The notes beneath the pieces are model-generated. The model saw nothing but the letters and a program-made list of their open reading frames with translations, was not told where the DNA came from and ran no database searches. Shown here in pieces: positions 44,811-54,664 of a DNA stretch of 64,000 nt. The DNA is taken from positions 248,001 to 312,000 of the forward strand of contig NZ_JAIMCB010000004.1 of NCBI RefSeq assembly GCF_025499425.1, given 5' to 3'. A program made the translations under genes and the position numbers. Each line of letters opens with the position of its first letter. Within the stretch, counting starts at the first letter, position 1. Source of the stretch: Acidiferrimicrobium sp. IK (lineage in GTDB: Bacteria > Actinomycetota > Acidimicrobiia > Acidimicrobiales > Palsa-688).

Positions 44811-45296
44811 CTACGGCGCTGGCGTGGCCCGCATCAAGGCGTTGCGGTCGGCCACCACGACCTCCTCTCCTCGCTGGTTGTAGCCGACGTGGCGGAACGT
44901 GACTATTCCCTGACCGGGCCGCGAGGAGGACGGCCGGGACGCCAGGACTTCGGTTTCGACCCGGATGGTGTCGCCGTGGAAAACCGGGTGGGGGAAGTCG
45001 ACCTTGGTGAAGCCCAGGTTCGCGACGGTCGTGCCGAGGGTCAGGTCGGCGACGCTCAACCCGACGACTAGGGCCAGGGTGAAGAGGCTGTTGACCACCC
45101 GCTGCCCGAACTCGGTGCCGGACGCGAACTCCTCGTCGAGGTGCAGCGGCTGCGGGTTCATCGACATGCACGTGAACATGACATTGTCGGACTCGGTGAC
45201 GGTCCTGGTCATGGCGTGGCGGATCCGGAACCCGACGGGGAGCTCGTCGAGCCACCGGCCGCGCAGAGCTGACGGCTGGGCGGTGGGGCTGTCCAT
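44811..45296 (-). CDS. MaoC-family hotdog dehydratase
   Basis: A 161-residue single-hotdog protein of the MaoC/(R)-enoyl-CoA hydratase type. [20 protein letters not shown] corresponds to the catalytic Asp/His region, followed by [15 protein letters not shown]. It is convergent with the CitE-like gene, 3 nt apart. CitE and MaoC genes are often neighbours in actinobacteria, acting on C4-C5 dicarboxylic CoA esters, but here they do not share a transcript. Confidence 0.85.
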   Translation of the reverse strand: MDSPTAQPSALRGRWLDELPVGFRIRHAMTRTVTESDNVMFTCMSMNPQPLHLDEEFASGTEFGQRVVNSLFTLALVVGLSVADLTLGTTVANLGFTKVDFPHPVFHGDTIRVETEVLASRPSSSRPGQGIVTFRHVGYNQRGEEVVVADRNALMRATPAP

Positions 45297-45341
45297 GGGG
45301 GTGTTTCTACTCGCGCCGACCCCGCCCCGGCCGGGAGGCGC

Positions 45342-46601
45342 TCAGGTCGCCCCGGCCGCCGCGGCGAGCGTGTCGCGCCAGGCGGGCGCGGCGACGGCCA
45401 ACAAGGCGTCGATCCGTTCTCGGATGCTGGCACCGCGCAGCCACGCCACCCCGTGCTCGGTGACGACCGCGTCGACCGCGTGGCGGGGCAGCGAGACCGG
45501 GGTGCCGGCGGCCAGGCGGGGCACGATCTTGGTCACCGTCCCGGTCCCGTCCGCGGCGCGCAGCGCGACGATGCGCAGACCGCCGGGGGCGCGGTGGGCG
45601 CCCTCGAAGAAGTCGACCGCCCCCCCGAGGCCGGAGAGGGACCGGCCGCCGGCCGCCTCGAGCGCCACCTGCCCGGTCAGGTCGACCTCGAGCGCCGAGT
45701 TGATCGACACGAAGCGGTCGATGTCGCCGGTCCAGCGGGGGTTGTGCACCACCTCCGAGGAGGCGACCTCGACGTCGGGGTTGCGGTCGACGTGGGCCAT
45801 GAGCGCCGCGGTGCCGATGATCTCGACCGCGACGACGGGAGGGCCTTCCCGGCCGCGGCGCAAGGCGCCTCCCTCGAGCAGGTCGATCACGCCGTCACCG
45901 GCCATCCCGACGAGCCGGGCTCCGCCGCGCACTGCCCCGAGCGACGCCGTCACCGCTTCGGGGACGGCGCCGATCCCGAGTTGCACCGTCGGCGCGTCGG
46001 GGAGCAGGCCGAGCACGTTGTCGGCGATGCGGTCGTTCACCTCGTCGCGCTCCGCCGGCCGGTGCAAGCTGGTGGGGAGGTCGGCTTCCACCATGGCGGT
46101 GCACTCGTCGACCGACAGCAGGGTGTCCCCGGTGGTGCGCGGCAGCGCCGGGTCGATCTCGGCCAGGACAATCCCGCCGGCGGCCTTCACGGCACGCAGC
46201 CCGGCCAGGGTGTAGCTGCCCGACGGCCCGATGCTGCAGCGCCCGGACCGGTCGGGTGGCGACACCCGTACCAGGAGGCTGTCGACCATGCCGGGCAGCG
46301 CGGCGGGGATGTCCCCGAGCCGGTAGGGCACGTAGTCGACCTGTCCCCGGTCGGCGAGGCGGCGGGCGGCGCCGCTCACGTGCCAGGTCCGAAGCCCGAG
46401 GTGGCCGGCGGCCACCGCGTCGAGCCACGGCAGCGGCCCGAGGAGCATGCCGGTCACCACCGTCGCGCCCGGCCGTTCGGGGGCCAGCCGGCCGAGCGCC
46501 GCCAGCAGGGTGGCGGGCGTGGCGCACGCCGGGGAGGTGAGCACCCGGGCTCGGTCGGGGAGCAGCCGGACGGCGGCGTCGGGGGTCACGATGCTCGGCA
46601 T
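45342..46601 (-). CDS. Acetyl-CoA hydrolase/transferase family protein (4-hydroxybutyrate CoA-transferase-like)
   Basis: A 419-residue class I CoA-transferase. The catalytic Glu is in INSALEVDLTGQV, and the oxyanion region is GLGGAVDFFEGA. GIGAVPEAVTASL and VDYVPYRLGDIPAAL are typical of the acetyl-CoA:4-hydroxybutyrate or acetate:succinate group. It exchanges CoA between acetyl-CoA and a short carboxylate. The downstream MaoC gene suggests a dicarboxylate or hydroxyacid acceptor (inference). Confidence 0.85.
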   Translation of the reverse strand: MPSIVTPDAAVRLLPDRARVLTSPACATPATLLAALGRLAPERPGATVVTGMLLGPLPWLDAVAAGHLGLRTWHVSGAARRLADRGQVDYVPYRLGDIPAALPGMVDSLLVRVSPPDRSGRCSIGPSGSYTLAGLRAVKAAGGIVLAEIDPALPRTTGDTLLSVDECTAMVEADLPTSLHRPAERDEVNDRIADNVLGLLPDAPTVQLGIGAVPEAVTASLGAVRGGARLVGMAGDGVIDLLEGGALRRGREGPPVVAVEIIGTAALMAHVDRNPDVEVASSEVVHNPRWTGDIDRFVSINSALEVDLTGQVALEAAGGRSLSGLGGAVDFFEGAHRAPGGLRIVALRAADGTGTVTKIVPRLAAGTPVSLPRHAVDAVVTEHGVAWLRGASIRERIDALLAVAAPAWRDTLAAAAGAT

Positions 46602-46649
46602 GGCCGGGTGATGGTAGGCGAGGTCAGACCGAGCGGGTGGGGGACGGGG

Positions 46650-48116
46650 TCAGGCCACGCCGTGCCCGGCCGCCTCCTGCGCGGCCGCCGCGGTGGCCAC
46701 ATCGCGCGGATAGGTCCGCATGGCCCGCAGCAGGAGGATCCCGTTGGCCGCCAGGGGGAGCAGCATGACGATGAACGTCAGCTCCAGGCCGGTCCGGCCG
46801 CCGCCGAAGACGTGGTCCGAGACCGCGCCGAAGAGGAGGGGGGCCAGCGCCTGGCCTCCGGTGCGCAACCCGGTGCGCACCCCCTCCGCCCGGCCCCACA
46901 GCGACGACGGGACGATGTCCAGCCTGGCGGCGTCGATCGGCGGGTTCTGCGCGGAGAGGAAGAACGCGGCCAGCACCAGATAGAACAACGCCACGGTCAC
47001 CGACCGGGTGACCAGCGCCGGCACGAACAGCCCTACCGTGGCCAGCGCCGCGATGGCCGTCACCAGCACCCGGGCGTTGAGGACCCCACGGTGCAGCAGC
47101 CGGTCCGATAGACGCCCAGCGACGAGCACGCCGAGGACGGCGCCGGTGCCGAGCACGAGGAGCAACGCGTTGGCCACGGCCTGGTTGATCCGGTACTGCT
47201 CCTTCGCGAATTCGACGGCGAAGGTCTCCACTCCGGACAGGTAGAAGTAGCCGCAGGCGCTGGCCACGATCAAGGTGACGTTGGTGGGGATGCGCAGGAC
47301 GTAACGGAACGCCGCGATCAACCCCAGGTGGTCGAGGCGCGGCCCGAGGATCATGGCTTCGTCGGGCCCGAGCCCCCGCTCGCGAGCCAGGCGCTGCGCT
47401 GCGGTCTCCGCCGGGGGTTCCGGGCCATTGGGGGACCCCGGCGGGCCGCCAGGGACGTCACCGCCGGGCGCGGCGGCCGGCGACACCGGCTGCCCGGTCG
47501 GGCCGGGGGCCGGCCGGAAGGCCGGCAGCAGGGGCGCCACCCCCCCGCGTTCCGGCTCCGGGAGGCGCAGCACGGCGCGAGCCAGGACGAACGCGGGGAT
47601 GGCGAGGACCAAGAACGCCGCCCGCCACGACAGCGCCGCGATGTCACCGGTGACCGCGAAGCCCACGCCGGCGCCGAGCAGCTCCCCGGTGAGCAGATAG
47701 CCGTAGATCTTCCCTCGCTCCCCGCTGGGGAAGTAGTCGCCGATCAGCGACGCCACGATCGGCCCGGCGGCGGCGGTCACCACCCCGAGGAACAGCCGGG
47801 CCAGCAGCAGCCGGTCGAAGCTGCCCGCGGCGGCGCTCCATACCATCGCCACCCCCCACAGGATGATCGTCAAGCCCAGCGTTCGGGTCCGCTTGAACCT
47901 GTCGGCCAGAGCGCCGAACGGCACGCTGGCGACCGCGGCCACGACGGAGTTGACCGCCACCAGCAGACCGATGTCGGTGTTGGAGATGTGCAGCGCCGAG
48001 CGCAGCTGGGTCGCGGAAGCGCCGACGGTCGCAGCGTCGGCGGAGCTGAGGGCGAGGACCGCGCCGAGCAAGACCACCACCCTGGTCCGGTCCGGACCGC
48101 CGAGGGTGCGCTCCAC
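46650..48116 (-). CDS. MFS transporter
   Basis: A 488-residue transporter with twelve predicted helices. The A-motif is FGALADRFKRTRTLG, and a repeat is VAGRLSDRLLHRG in the second half. A long Pro/Gly-rich cytoplasmic loop (about 190-245) separates the halves. It resembles the spinster-like branch that moves lipids or small anions. The GTG start is the first good one. Substrate unassigned. Confidence 0.82.
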   Translation of the reverse strand: MERTLGGPDRTRVVVLLGAVLALSSADAATVGASATQLRSALHISNTDIGLLVAVNSVVAAVASVPFGALADRFKRTRTLGLTIILWGVAMVWSAAAGSFDRLLLARLFLGVVTAAAGPIVASLIGDYFPSGERGKIYGYLLTGELLGAGVGFAVTGDIAALSWRAAFLVLAIPAFVLARAVLRLPEPERGGVAPLLPAFRPAPGPTGQPVSPAAAPGGDVPGGPPGSPNGPEPPAETAAQRLARERGLGPDEAMILGPRLDHLGLIAAFRYVLRIPTNVTLIVASACGYFYLSGVETFAVEFAKEQYRINQAVANALLLVLGTGAVLGVLVAGRLSDRLLHRGVLNARVLVTAIAALATVGLFVPALVTRSVTVALFYLVLAAFFLSAQNPPIDAARLDIVPSSLWGRAEGVRTGLRTGGQALAPLLFGAVSDHVFGGGRTGLELTFIVMLLPLAANGILLLRAMRTYPRDVATAAAAQEAAGHGVA

Positions 48117-48202
48117 GCGGCGGGCCGTCCACTTGGCGACGCGGCGGCTGCCCCTGCGGACGCGGCCCGGGCCTGGTTGCGCCGGCGTGATCGCCTGCCT
48201 GC

Positions 48203-49213
48203 TCAGGCGGCGTGCAGGTCGGTCAGGATCTGGCGCGCCGCGTCGGCGTTGAGGCCCGCCGGGGTGTAGAAGCTGACCCGATCGACCAGATCGCCGACCC
48301 GGGCGATGACCTGCCCGGCGACGTCGTCAGGTGCGGCGACCACCGCGAACGCCTCGAGCACCTCGTCGCTGATCTGCTCGCCCATGGCGTCCCACTCTCC
48401 GCGCTTCGACAGCACGTTGAGCCGCTCTTGAAGGTCACCCCAACCGTGCACGTCCAGCACCCGGCGATACGCCGGCGTCGACGCGTAGAAGGCGATCTGC
48501 TTTCGGGTGGCGACGGCCGCCTTGTCGATGTCCGCGGCGCTGGCGCCGGTCACGATGAAGAGCGGGTACGACAATTGAAAGTCGGCCCTGGTACGCCCCG
48601 ACGCTGACAGGCCGGCCTCGATCGTCGGCAGGGTCACCTCCCGCAGGTACTTGGCAGTGCTGAAGCCGTGCACCAGCATCCCGTCGGCGACCTCCGCCGC
48701 CACCTTGGTCATCTCGGTTCCGACCGCCGCGAGGAACACCTTGGGCGCGCCGTAGTCGTTGGGGCCCGGATCGAAGAACGGCGTCATCAGGGTGTGGCGA
48801 TAGAACTCGCCACGAAAGTCCAGCGGGGTCCCTTCCTGCCAGCACGCCCAGATGGCCCGCATCGCAGAGATGAACTCGCGCATCCGCGGCGCGGGATGGG
48901 ACCACGGCATCGAGAAGCGCTTCTCGATGTGCGGCTTGATCTGCGAGCCGAGACCGAGCAGGAACCGTCCCTTGGAGTAGGCGTTGAGGTCCCACGCCAC
49001 GTTGGCGGTGATCATCGGGTTGCGGGCGAACGCCACCGCGATGCCTGTGCCGACAAGCAGCCGCTGCGTGCTCCCCGCGGCCAGGACCATGGGAAGGAAC
49101 GGGTCGTGGTTGGTCTCCGACCCCCACGCCGCGTCGTAGCCGTCGGCCTCGACACGCGCCGCCTGCTCGGCGACGGCGCCGAGGTTGTTGCTGAGCCCTC
49201 CATCGACGTACAC
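48203..49213 (-). CDS. LLM-class F420-dependent oxidoreductase
   Basis: A 336-residue luciferase-like TIM barrel. GYDAAWGSETNHDPFLPMVL, VGTGIAVAFARNPMITA and GRFLLGLGSQIKPHIEKRFS are typical of actinobacterial F420-dependent members annotated TIGR03617-like. It likely reduces or oxidises an organic substrate with F420. GTG 49213 is used; translation beyond it is Arg/Gly-rich and not protein-like. It lies 11 nt from the end of the helicase gene, in the same direction. Confidence 0.85.
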   Translation of the reverse strand: MYVDGGLSNNLGAVAEQAARVEADGYDAAWGSETNHDPFLPMVLAAGSTQRLLVGTGIAVAFARNPMITANVAWDLNAYSKGRFLLGLGSQIKPHIEKRFSMPWSHPAPRMREFISAMRAIWACWQEGTPLDFRGEFYRHTLMTPFFDPGPNDYGAPKVFLAAVGTEMTKVAAEVADGMLVHGFSTAKYLREVTLPTIEAGLSASGRTRADFQLSYPLFIVTGASAADIDKAAVATRKQIAFYASTPAYRRVLDVHGWGDLQERLNVLSKRGEWDAMGEQISDEVLEAFAVVAAPDDVAGQVIARVGDLVDRVSFYTPAGLNADAARQILTDLHAA

Positions 49214-49224
49214 AGTGCCGGACC

Positions 49225-51849
49225 CTAGTGCGCCCCGGGCCGCACCTCGGGGTACGCCAGCTCGCCGCCCCGCTCGACGGCCGCGGCGGTCATCACCGGC
49301 TCGCCGGCCTTGTCCGATGCGGGGATGTCCACTGCGAACACCAGGGCCCAGTCGTGGTCGCCGGCGGGGTCGTCGAGCACCTGGCGGACGTACCAGCGGG
49401 CCGGGTCGGCGGGCACACCGAGCCCGGGCGGCGGATCCTTGAGCACGCTGCACCACCTCCCGGAGCGGGCTTCGCCGCCGATCTCGATGCCCGCGTGGTC
49501 GGCCCGGTAGCCGGCCAGCGCCGCGCCCCACGCGACGCGGTCCCATCCGCCGGGGCCTTCGAGTGCCGCCAGCCCAGCGTCGTCGCGCCGGGCGGCCAGC
49601 TCCACCCGCCGGAACGCGGCGTTGCGCAGCATCAACGTGAAGGCCCGCTCGTTGGCGCTGAGCGGCGGGACGCGGTCGTCGCCGGCTGAAGGCGGTCGGA
49701 TCTCGGCCGGCGCTCCGTCGGTGCCGGCGCCGGGGACCCCGCCGGATTGCAGCGTCTCCCACTCGTCGAGCAGGCTCGAGTCGACCTGGCGTACCAGCTC
49801 GCCGAGCCAGGCGGTCAGGTCGTCGAGGTCGTCGGTCTTCAGGTCCTCAGGGACGCTTCGCCGCAGCGCCTTGTAGACGTCGCTCAGGTAGCGCAGCACC
49901 AGCCCCTCGGATCGGGTCAGGCCGTAGTGAGCGACGTACTCGCTGAACGTCATGCCCCGCTCGAAGAGGTCCCTGGCCACCGACTTGGGCCGGACGTTGT
50001 GGTCCGCGGCCCACGCGTGGCGGAGCCGGTAGCTGTCGAAGAGGTCGTAGAGCATCTCGGCCAGCGGTTTGGGGTGTTCCAGCTTGTCGAGGACCGCCAT
50101 CCGCTCGTCGTACTCGACGCCCTCGGCCTTGAGCCTGTTCACCGTCTCGGTCCGCAGCTTGTCGAGCTGCGCGGCCAGGATCGGCCCCGGGTTGTCGAGG
50201 GTGGCCTCCACGACGCTCAGCACGTCGAGGGTCCACGACGGCGACGCCGGGTCGAGGCGGTCGAGGGCGTCGAGCACGAACGGCCCGAGCGGGGCGTCGA
50301 GCGCGAAGTCGCTCTGGAGGTCGGTGGTCACCCGGATCCGCCGACCGGACTCGTCCGGCTGCTCGAGGACCTCGAGGGCGCCGGCGCCGAGCAGAGACCG
50401 GTACATGGCGATGGCCGTCCGGATGTGCCGGCGCTGGGCGGGGCGGGGCTCGTCGTTGTCGAGCAGCAGACGGCGCAGGGCCCCGCACCCGTCCCCCGGA
50501 CGGTCCAAAACGTTTAGCAGCATCGAGTGCGAGACGTTGAAGCTGGAGCCAAGAGGTTCGGGCGGCGCGACGCGCAGCCGGTTGAAGGTGTCCTCGGTCC
50601 ACGGCACGAACCCCCGGGGGGGTTTGGCCTTGACCAGCTTGCGGGTCTTCTTCGGGTCGTTACCGACCTTGGCCGCGGCCCGCTCGTTGTCGATCACGTG
50701 CTCCGGAGCCTGGATCACCGCCAGGCCGGCGCTGTCGTAGCCGGCCCGTCCGGCCCGCCCGGCGATCTGGTGGAACTCGCGAGCGCTGAGCAGCCGGGTG
50801 GTCGTCCCGTCGTACTTGGCCAGCCCGGTGAGCACCACGGTGCGCAGCGGCAGGTTGACACCGACGCCGAGAGAGTCGGTGCCGGTCACCACCCGCAGCA
50901 GGTTGGCCTGAGCCAGCCGCTCCACCAGCCGCCGGTAACGAGGCAGCATCCCGCCGTGGTGGACCCCGATGGCGTGACGCAACAGCCGGGAGAGGGTGCG
51001 ACCGAAACCGGGGGCGAAGCGGAAGCCGGCGATGGCCTCGGCCACCGCGTCGCGCTGGGCCCGGGTGGCGATCTGCGCGCTGGTCAGGGCCTGCGCGTGG
51101 GCCACCGCCGCGGCCTGGGTGAAGTGGACCACGTAGACCGGCGTCAGGTTGTCGGCGACCAGCGACTCGATCGTTTCGTGGAGGGGGGTCCGGCGGTACT
51201 CGTAGCTGAGGGGCACCGGCCGGGTGGCGGACGAGATGACCGCCACGTCGCGCGCCGTGCGCCGGCGAAGGTCCGCCTCGAAGCGGCTGGTGTCGCCGAG
51301 GGTGGCGGAGAGCAGCACGAACTGGGCGTTGGTCAACTCGATGAGCGGCACCTGCCATGCCCACCCCCGGCTGGGATCGGCGTAGAAGTGGAACTCGTCC
51401 ATTACCACCTGGTCGACCGGGGTGTCGGGACCGTGGCGCAGAACCATGTTGGCCAGCACCTCGGCGGTGGCGCAGATCACCGGCGCCTCCGGGTTGATGG
51501 CCCCGTCGCCGGTCAGCATCCCGACCCGGGCCGGGCCGAGCACCCCGCACAGGTCGAAGAACTTCTCTGACACGAGAGCCTTGATCGGCGCGGTGTAGAA
51601 GCTGCGCCGCCCGCTGGCCAGCGCCGCGACGTGCGCGCCCAGCGCGATCAGGCTCTTGCCCGACCCGGTGGGGGTGGTGACCACCGCGTGGCTGCCCGCG
51701 AAGATCTCGAGGACCGCCTCCTCCTGCGCCGGGTACAGGGTCAGGCCTCGACCCGCGGCCCAGGTGCTGAACGCGTCGAGCGCCTCGTCGGGACTGGCCC
51801 TGCGGGCTCCGAGGTCGATCGGTCGGAGGGCCTGGGCGGGTTCGGTCAC
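49225..51849 (-). CDS. DEAD/DEAH-box superfamily 2 helicase with DUF3516-type C-terminus
   Basis: An 874-residue helicase. Walker A is TTPTGSGKS, motif II is VMDEFHFYADPSRG (DEFH), motif III is LSATLGD, and motif VI is HQIAGRAGRAGYD. The DEFH box and the Ski2-like arrangement are usual for actinobacterial proteins with a C-terminal DUF3516 region (about 480-870 here). RNA or DNA remodelling is expected; the exact role is unknown. GTG start; divergent from the lipase gene by 66 nt. Confidence 0.9.
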   Translation of the reverse strand: MTEPAQALRPIDLGARRASPDEALDAFSTWAAGRGLTLYPAQEEAVLEIFAGSHAVVTTPTGSGKSLIALGAHVAALASGRRSFYTAPIKALVSEKFFDLCGVLGPARVGMLTGDGAINPEAPVICATAEVLANMVLRHGPDTPVDQVVMDEFHFYADPSRGWAWQVPLIELTNAQFVLLSATLGDTSRFEADLRRRTARDVAVISSATRPVPLSYEYRRTPLHETIESLVADNLTPVYVVHFTQAAAVAHAQALTSAQIATRAQRDAVAEAIAGFRFAPGFGRTLSRLLRHAIGVHHGGMLPRYRRLVERLAQANLLRVVTGTDSLGVGVNLPLRTVVLTGLAKYDGTTTRLLSAREFHQIAGRAGRAGYDSAGLAVIQAPEHVIDNERAAAKVGNDPKKTRKLVKAKPPRGFVPWTEDTFNRLRVAPPEPLGSSFNVSHSMLLNVLDRPGDGCGALRRLLLDNDEPRPAQRRHIRTAIAMYRSLLGAGALEVLEQPDESGRRIRVTTDLQSDFALDAPLGPFVLDALDRLDPASPSWTLDVLSVVEATLDNPGPILAAQLDKLRTETVNRLKAEGVEYDERMAVLDKLEHPKPLAEMLYDLFDSYRLRHAWAADHNVRPKSVARDLFERGMTFSEYVAHYGLTRSEGLVLRYLSDVYKALRRSVPEDLKTDDLDDLTAWLGELVRQVDSSLLDEWETLQSGGVPGAGTDGAPAEIRPPSAGDDRVPPLSANERAFTLMLRNAAFRRVELAARRDDAGLAALEGPGGWDRVAWGAALAGYRADHAGIEIGGEARSGRWCSVLKDPPPGLGVPADPARWYVRQVLDDPAGDHDWALVFAVDIPASDKAGEPVMTAAAVERGGELAYPEVRPGAH

Positions 51850-51915
51850 GGGACTCCTATGCTACGGAGCCGTCGAGGCGACCGGGTGCGCCGGCGCGCG
51901 AGGGAGGCGGTTGCC

Positions 51916-52737
51916 ATGGCTGGGGTCTTCGGGGTGGAGGTGGATGGCTCGGAGGGCCGCTTTGCCGGCGGCCGGCTGTACTACCGGCACTGGCCGGTGC
52001 CCGACCCGGTGGCGACGGTCGTGGTCTCGCACGGCTTCGCGGAGCACAGCGGCCGCTACCACCACGTGGCGGCCGCGCTCGGCGCGGTCGGCCTGGACGT
52101 CTGGGCCGCCGACCACCGCGGTCACGGCCGGTCCGAGGGCGAGCGGGCCGACATAGAGTCGCTCGCCGCTGCGGTCGACGACCTCGACGTGTTCGTCGAC
52201 CTGGTGCGCGAAGCGCGACCCGACCTGCCGGTGTTCCTCGTCGGCCACTCGATGGGGGGCCTGATCGCCGCGGCGTACGCCGAGGACCACCAGGATCGCC
52301 TTGCCGGGCTGGGCCTGTCCGGGCCGCTGCTGTTCGCGCCCCCGGAGCTGCTCGCCCTCGCCGACGCCCCGGAAATACCCGACCTGGGGCTGGCCGACGC
52401 CGTGTCGAGCGACCCGGCGGTGGTGGCCGACTACAAGGCCGACCCGTTGAACTACCTCGGGCCGCCCCCTCGCGGCTTCCTGCGAGCCGCCGGCGAGCTG
52501 ATAGAGGTCCGCCGCCGGCTGAGCGAGCTGACCGTCCCGATCCTCGTGATGCAGGGGTCGGCGGACCTCCTCGTCAGCCCGCAGGCCCTCCGCGACGTGG
52601 TGGCCGCGGTGTCCTCCGAGGACTTGACGGCCAGGCTGTGGCCGGGCCTGTGGCACGAGATCTTCAACGAGCCCACGCGGGCCGAGGTGCTCGCAGTGCT
52701 TCGCGACTGGATCGTCGAGCGGCTCCCGCCGTCGTGA
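51916..52737 (+). CDS. Monoacylglycerol lipase-type alpha/beta hydrolase
   Basis: A 273-residue serine hydrolase. VVVSHGFAEHSGRYHHVA supplies the HG oxyanion motif, VWAADHRGHGRSEGER is the characteristic MGLL strand, the nucleophile is GHSMGG, the Asp is in MQGSADLLVSP and the His in WHEIFNEP. It resembles mycobacterial monoacylglycerol lipases. GGAGG lies 9 nt before ATG 51916. It may turn over glycerides made by the WS/DGAT enzyme elsewhere in the window (inference). Confidence 0.9.
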   Translation: MAGVFGVEVDGSEGRFAGGRLYYRHWPVPDPVATVVVSHGFAEHSGRYHHVAAALGAVGLDVWAADHRGHGRSEGERADIESLAAAVDDLDVFVDLVREARPDLPVFLVGHSMGGLIAAAYAEDHQDRLAGLGLSGPLLFAPPELLALADAPEIPDLGLADAVSSDPAVVADYKADPLNYLGPPPRGFLRAAGELIEVRRRLSELTVPILVMQGSADLLVSPQALRDVVAAVSSEDLTARLWPGLWHEIFNEPTRAEVLAVLRDWIVERLPPS

Positions 52738-52747
52738 CCCACCCCGG

Positions 52748-53779
52748 GTGGCGGTGACCGGAGCCCGGCGCCGGGTGCGACCCTGGCCGGCCGGGCTGCT
52801 GGTCCTCTCGCTGCTCGCCGCGTGCGGCGGGGCGGGCGGCGGTCCGCCCGGTTCCGAGCCCGACGGCCGGCAGGCGACACCGCCGCCTGTGAACGCCGGG
52901 CCGGGGGGCGGCGCGACAGTGCCCACCTCGACGCCCGCCGCGCCGACGACGACGCTTCCCCCCTCCGGGCCGCCGCCGGCGATCACCGACCCGGCGTGGA
53001 GCACCTCTGCCGGCGATGGTCGCTGGCAGGGCGCGGGTCGCCGCGTGCTCGGCGCACCGGCGGTGTTCACCACGACGCTGCACCGCGGCGGGTCGACTTA
53101 CGGGGTGGCGTGGATGGACCAGCGGCGCCTCCGGCTGGTCCTCTACGCGGGCACCTCACAGCCGGCGGGGGTGTGGGCCCACGACGGGGCGGTGGCCGGC
53201 GCCGATACCTCCTCGCTGGTGGCCGCGTTCAACTCCGGCTTCAAGCTGGCGGAGTCCCAAGGCGGCTGGTACGCCGACGGCCGGGCGGCTGTGGCGCTGG
53301 CCGTCGGGGCGGCGTCACTGGTCATCCGTTCAGACGGCACTGCGACCATCGGGTCGTGGGGACTCGACGTGGGGATGACCGCGGACGTGGCGGCGGTCCG
53401 CCAGAACCTGCAGCTCCTCGTCGACGGGGGAGCGCCGACCGCGGCGGTCGGCTTCCCCGACCAGATCCACACCTGGGGGGACCCGCTGCACGAGAACGTG
53501 GTGACGTGGCGTTCCGCGATCGCACTCGACCGCGCCGGACAGCTGCTCTACGTCGCGGCGTCCGCCGCGACGCCCGCAGACCTGGCCGCGGCGGTGATCG
53601 CCGCGGGCGGCCAGCGGGCCATGGAACTGGACATCAACCCGCAGTGGGTCAGCTTCGACACCTTCACGGGCAGCGGACCGTCCCTCAGCGCCGCGAAGCT
53701 CCTGCCGACGATGGCGTTCCCCGCCACCCATTTCCTGCAGCCCTACTTCCGGGACTTCTTCGCGGCGATGGCTCGCTGA
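52748..53779 (+). CDS. Phosphodiester glycosidase (NAGPA)-like lipoprotein
   Basis: A 343-residue secreted protein. The signal peptide has a lipobox (LLAACGG, Cys near 27) followed by a long Pro/Thr/Gly-rich linker to about 80. The domain contains YGVAWMDQRRLRLVLYAG, AAFNSGFK, a GWYADGR turn and MELDINPQWVSF, which match the NAGPA (phosphodiester glycosidase) fold. It probably cleaves sugar-phosphodiester bonds outside the membrane. It starts 10 nt after the lipase gene. Confidence 0.75.
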   Translation: MAVTGARRRVRPWPAGLLVLSLLAACGGAGGGPPGSEPDGRQATPPPVNAGPGGGATVPTSTPAAPTTTLPPSGPPPAITDPAWSTSAGDGRWQGAGRRVLGAPAVFTTTLHRGGSTYGVAWMDQRRLRLVLYAGTSQPAGVWAHDGAVAGADTSSLVAAFNSGFKLAESQGGWYADGRAAVALAVGAASLVIRSDGTATIGSWGLDVGMTADVAAVRQNLQLLVDGGAPTAAVGFPDQIHTWGDPLHENVVTWRSAIALDRAGQLLYVAASAATPADLAAAVIAAGGQRAMELDINPQWVSFDTFTGSGPSLSAAKLLPTMAFPATHFLQPYFRDFFAAMAR

Positions 53780-53866
53780 CGCGGGAGGTTTCCGGCGGCC
53801 CCCAGCGAGGGAAAAAGACGGGAGGCAGGGCAAACGCCCGTTGCCATACCGAGGGAGCAACTTCAA

Positions 53867-54112
53867 ATGGGTGTTGGTACCAGCATCTTTCTCATCGCAG
53901 TCGGTGCGGTGCTCGACTTCGCAGTGAAGGTCAACAACAGCAACTTCAACGTCAACACCATCGGCGTGATCCTGATGGCCGTCGGGGCGCTCGGTTTGGT
54001 GCTGTCCCTGGTCTTCTGGGGTTCGTGGGGCGGTTTCGGCAACTACCGGCGCTCGCAGCGCGTCGTTCACGACGGCAACCAGACCTACGTCGAGGAGCGC
54101 GGCCGCTACTAG
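53867..54112 (+). CDS. DUF6458-type small membrane protein
   Basis: An 81-residue protein with two membrane helices, starting MGVGTSIFLIAVGAVLDFAV and continuing NTIGVILMAVGALGLVLSL. The tail is polar (RRSQRVVHDGNQTYVEE). The pattern is that of DUF6458, frequent in actinobacteria with unknown function. The local DNA is less GC-rich than the neighbours. A purine-rich stretch precedes the ATG. Confidence 0.85.
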   Translation: MGVGTSIFLIAVGAVLDFAVKVNNSNFNVNTIGVILMAVGALGLVLSLVFWGSWGGFGNYRRSQRVVHDGNQTYVEERGRY

Positions 54113-54145
54113 AGCCGGCCCCCGACCCCCCCGGCCACCGGGCGG

Positions 54146-54637
54146 CTATCGGGCGGCGTTACGCTCCAGCAGCCGAGCGCGGCACTGCTCGATGGCCGCT
54201 TCGGCTTCTTCCCGGGTGCGCCATCCGTCAATCTCGACGTTCTTGCCTGGCTCCAACGCCTTGTAGATCTCGAAGAAGTGAGCGATCTCGTCGAGCTCGT
54301 GAACCGGGATGTCCTCGAGTTCGTTGACAGCGATGCTGCGGGGGTCGCTGGCGGGGACGCAGAGGAGCTTGGCGTCGGTGCCCTCCTCGTCGCGCATCAG
54401 GAACATGCCAACCGGACGGGCCTTGATGTGGCAACCCGGAAACGTCTTCTCCCGCAGCACCACCATGGCGTCGAGCGGGTCGCCGTCGGCGGCCAACGTG
54501 TGGGGGACGTAGCCGTAGTCCTCGGGGTACTGCGTCGAGGTGAACAGAGTGCGGTCCAGCCAGATCACCCCCGACTCATCCGCTTCGTACTTGTTGCGAG
54601 TCCCTTTCGGGATCTCGACGACCACCTCGATCTCCAT
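54146..54637 (-). CDS. ppa: Inorganic pyrophosphatase (family I)
   Basis: A 163-residue cytosolic pyrophosphatase. VVEIPKGTRNKYE is the substrate-binding start, and the metal-binding signature is DGDPLDAMV. The sequence EDYGYVPHTLA and LEPGKNVEIDGW complete the fold. It drives biosynthetic reactions by hydrolysing pyrophosphate. Convergent with the DUF6458 gene; a GCCGG/CCGGC stem in the 33-nt gap could be a terminator. Confidence 0.97.
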   Translation of the reverse strand: MEIEVVVEIPKGTRNKYEADESGVIWLDRTLFTSTQYPEDYGYVPHTLAADGDPLDAMVVLREKTFPGCHIKARPVGMFLMRDEEGTDAKLLCVPASDPRSIAVNELEDIPVHELDEIAHFFEIYKALEPGKNVEIDGWRTREEAEAAIEQCRARLLERNAAR

Positions 54638-54664
54638 CTTCGATTGGTAGCACGGCCGGAGCGC

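Noticed and set aside
49747-51570. Plus-strand open frames opposite the DEAD helicase
   Set aside because: Low-complexity Gly/Val/Arg/Gln translation, fully covered by the helicase gene.
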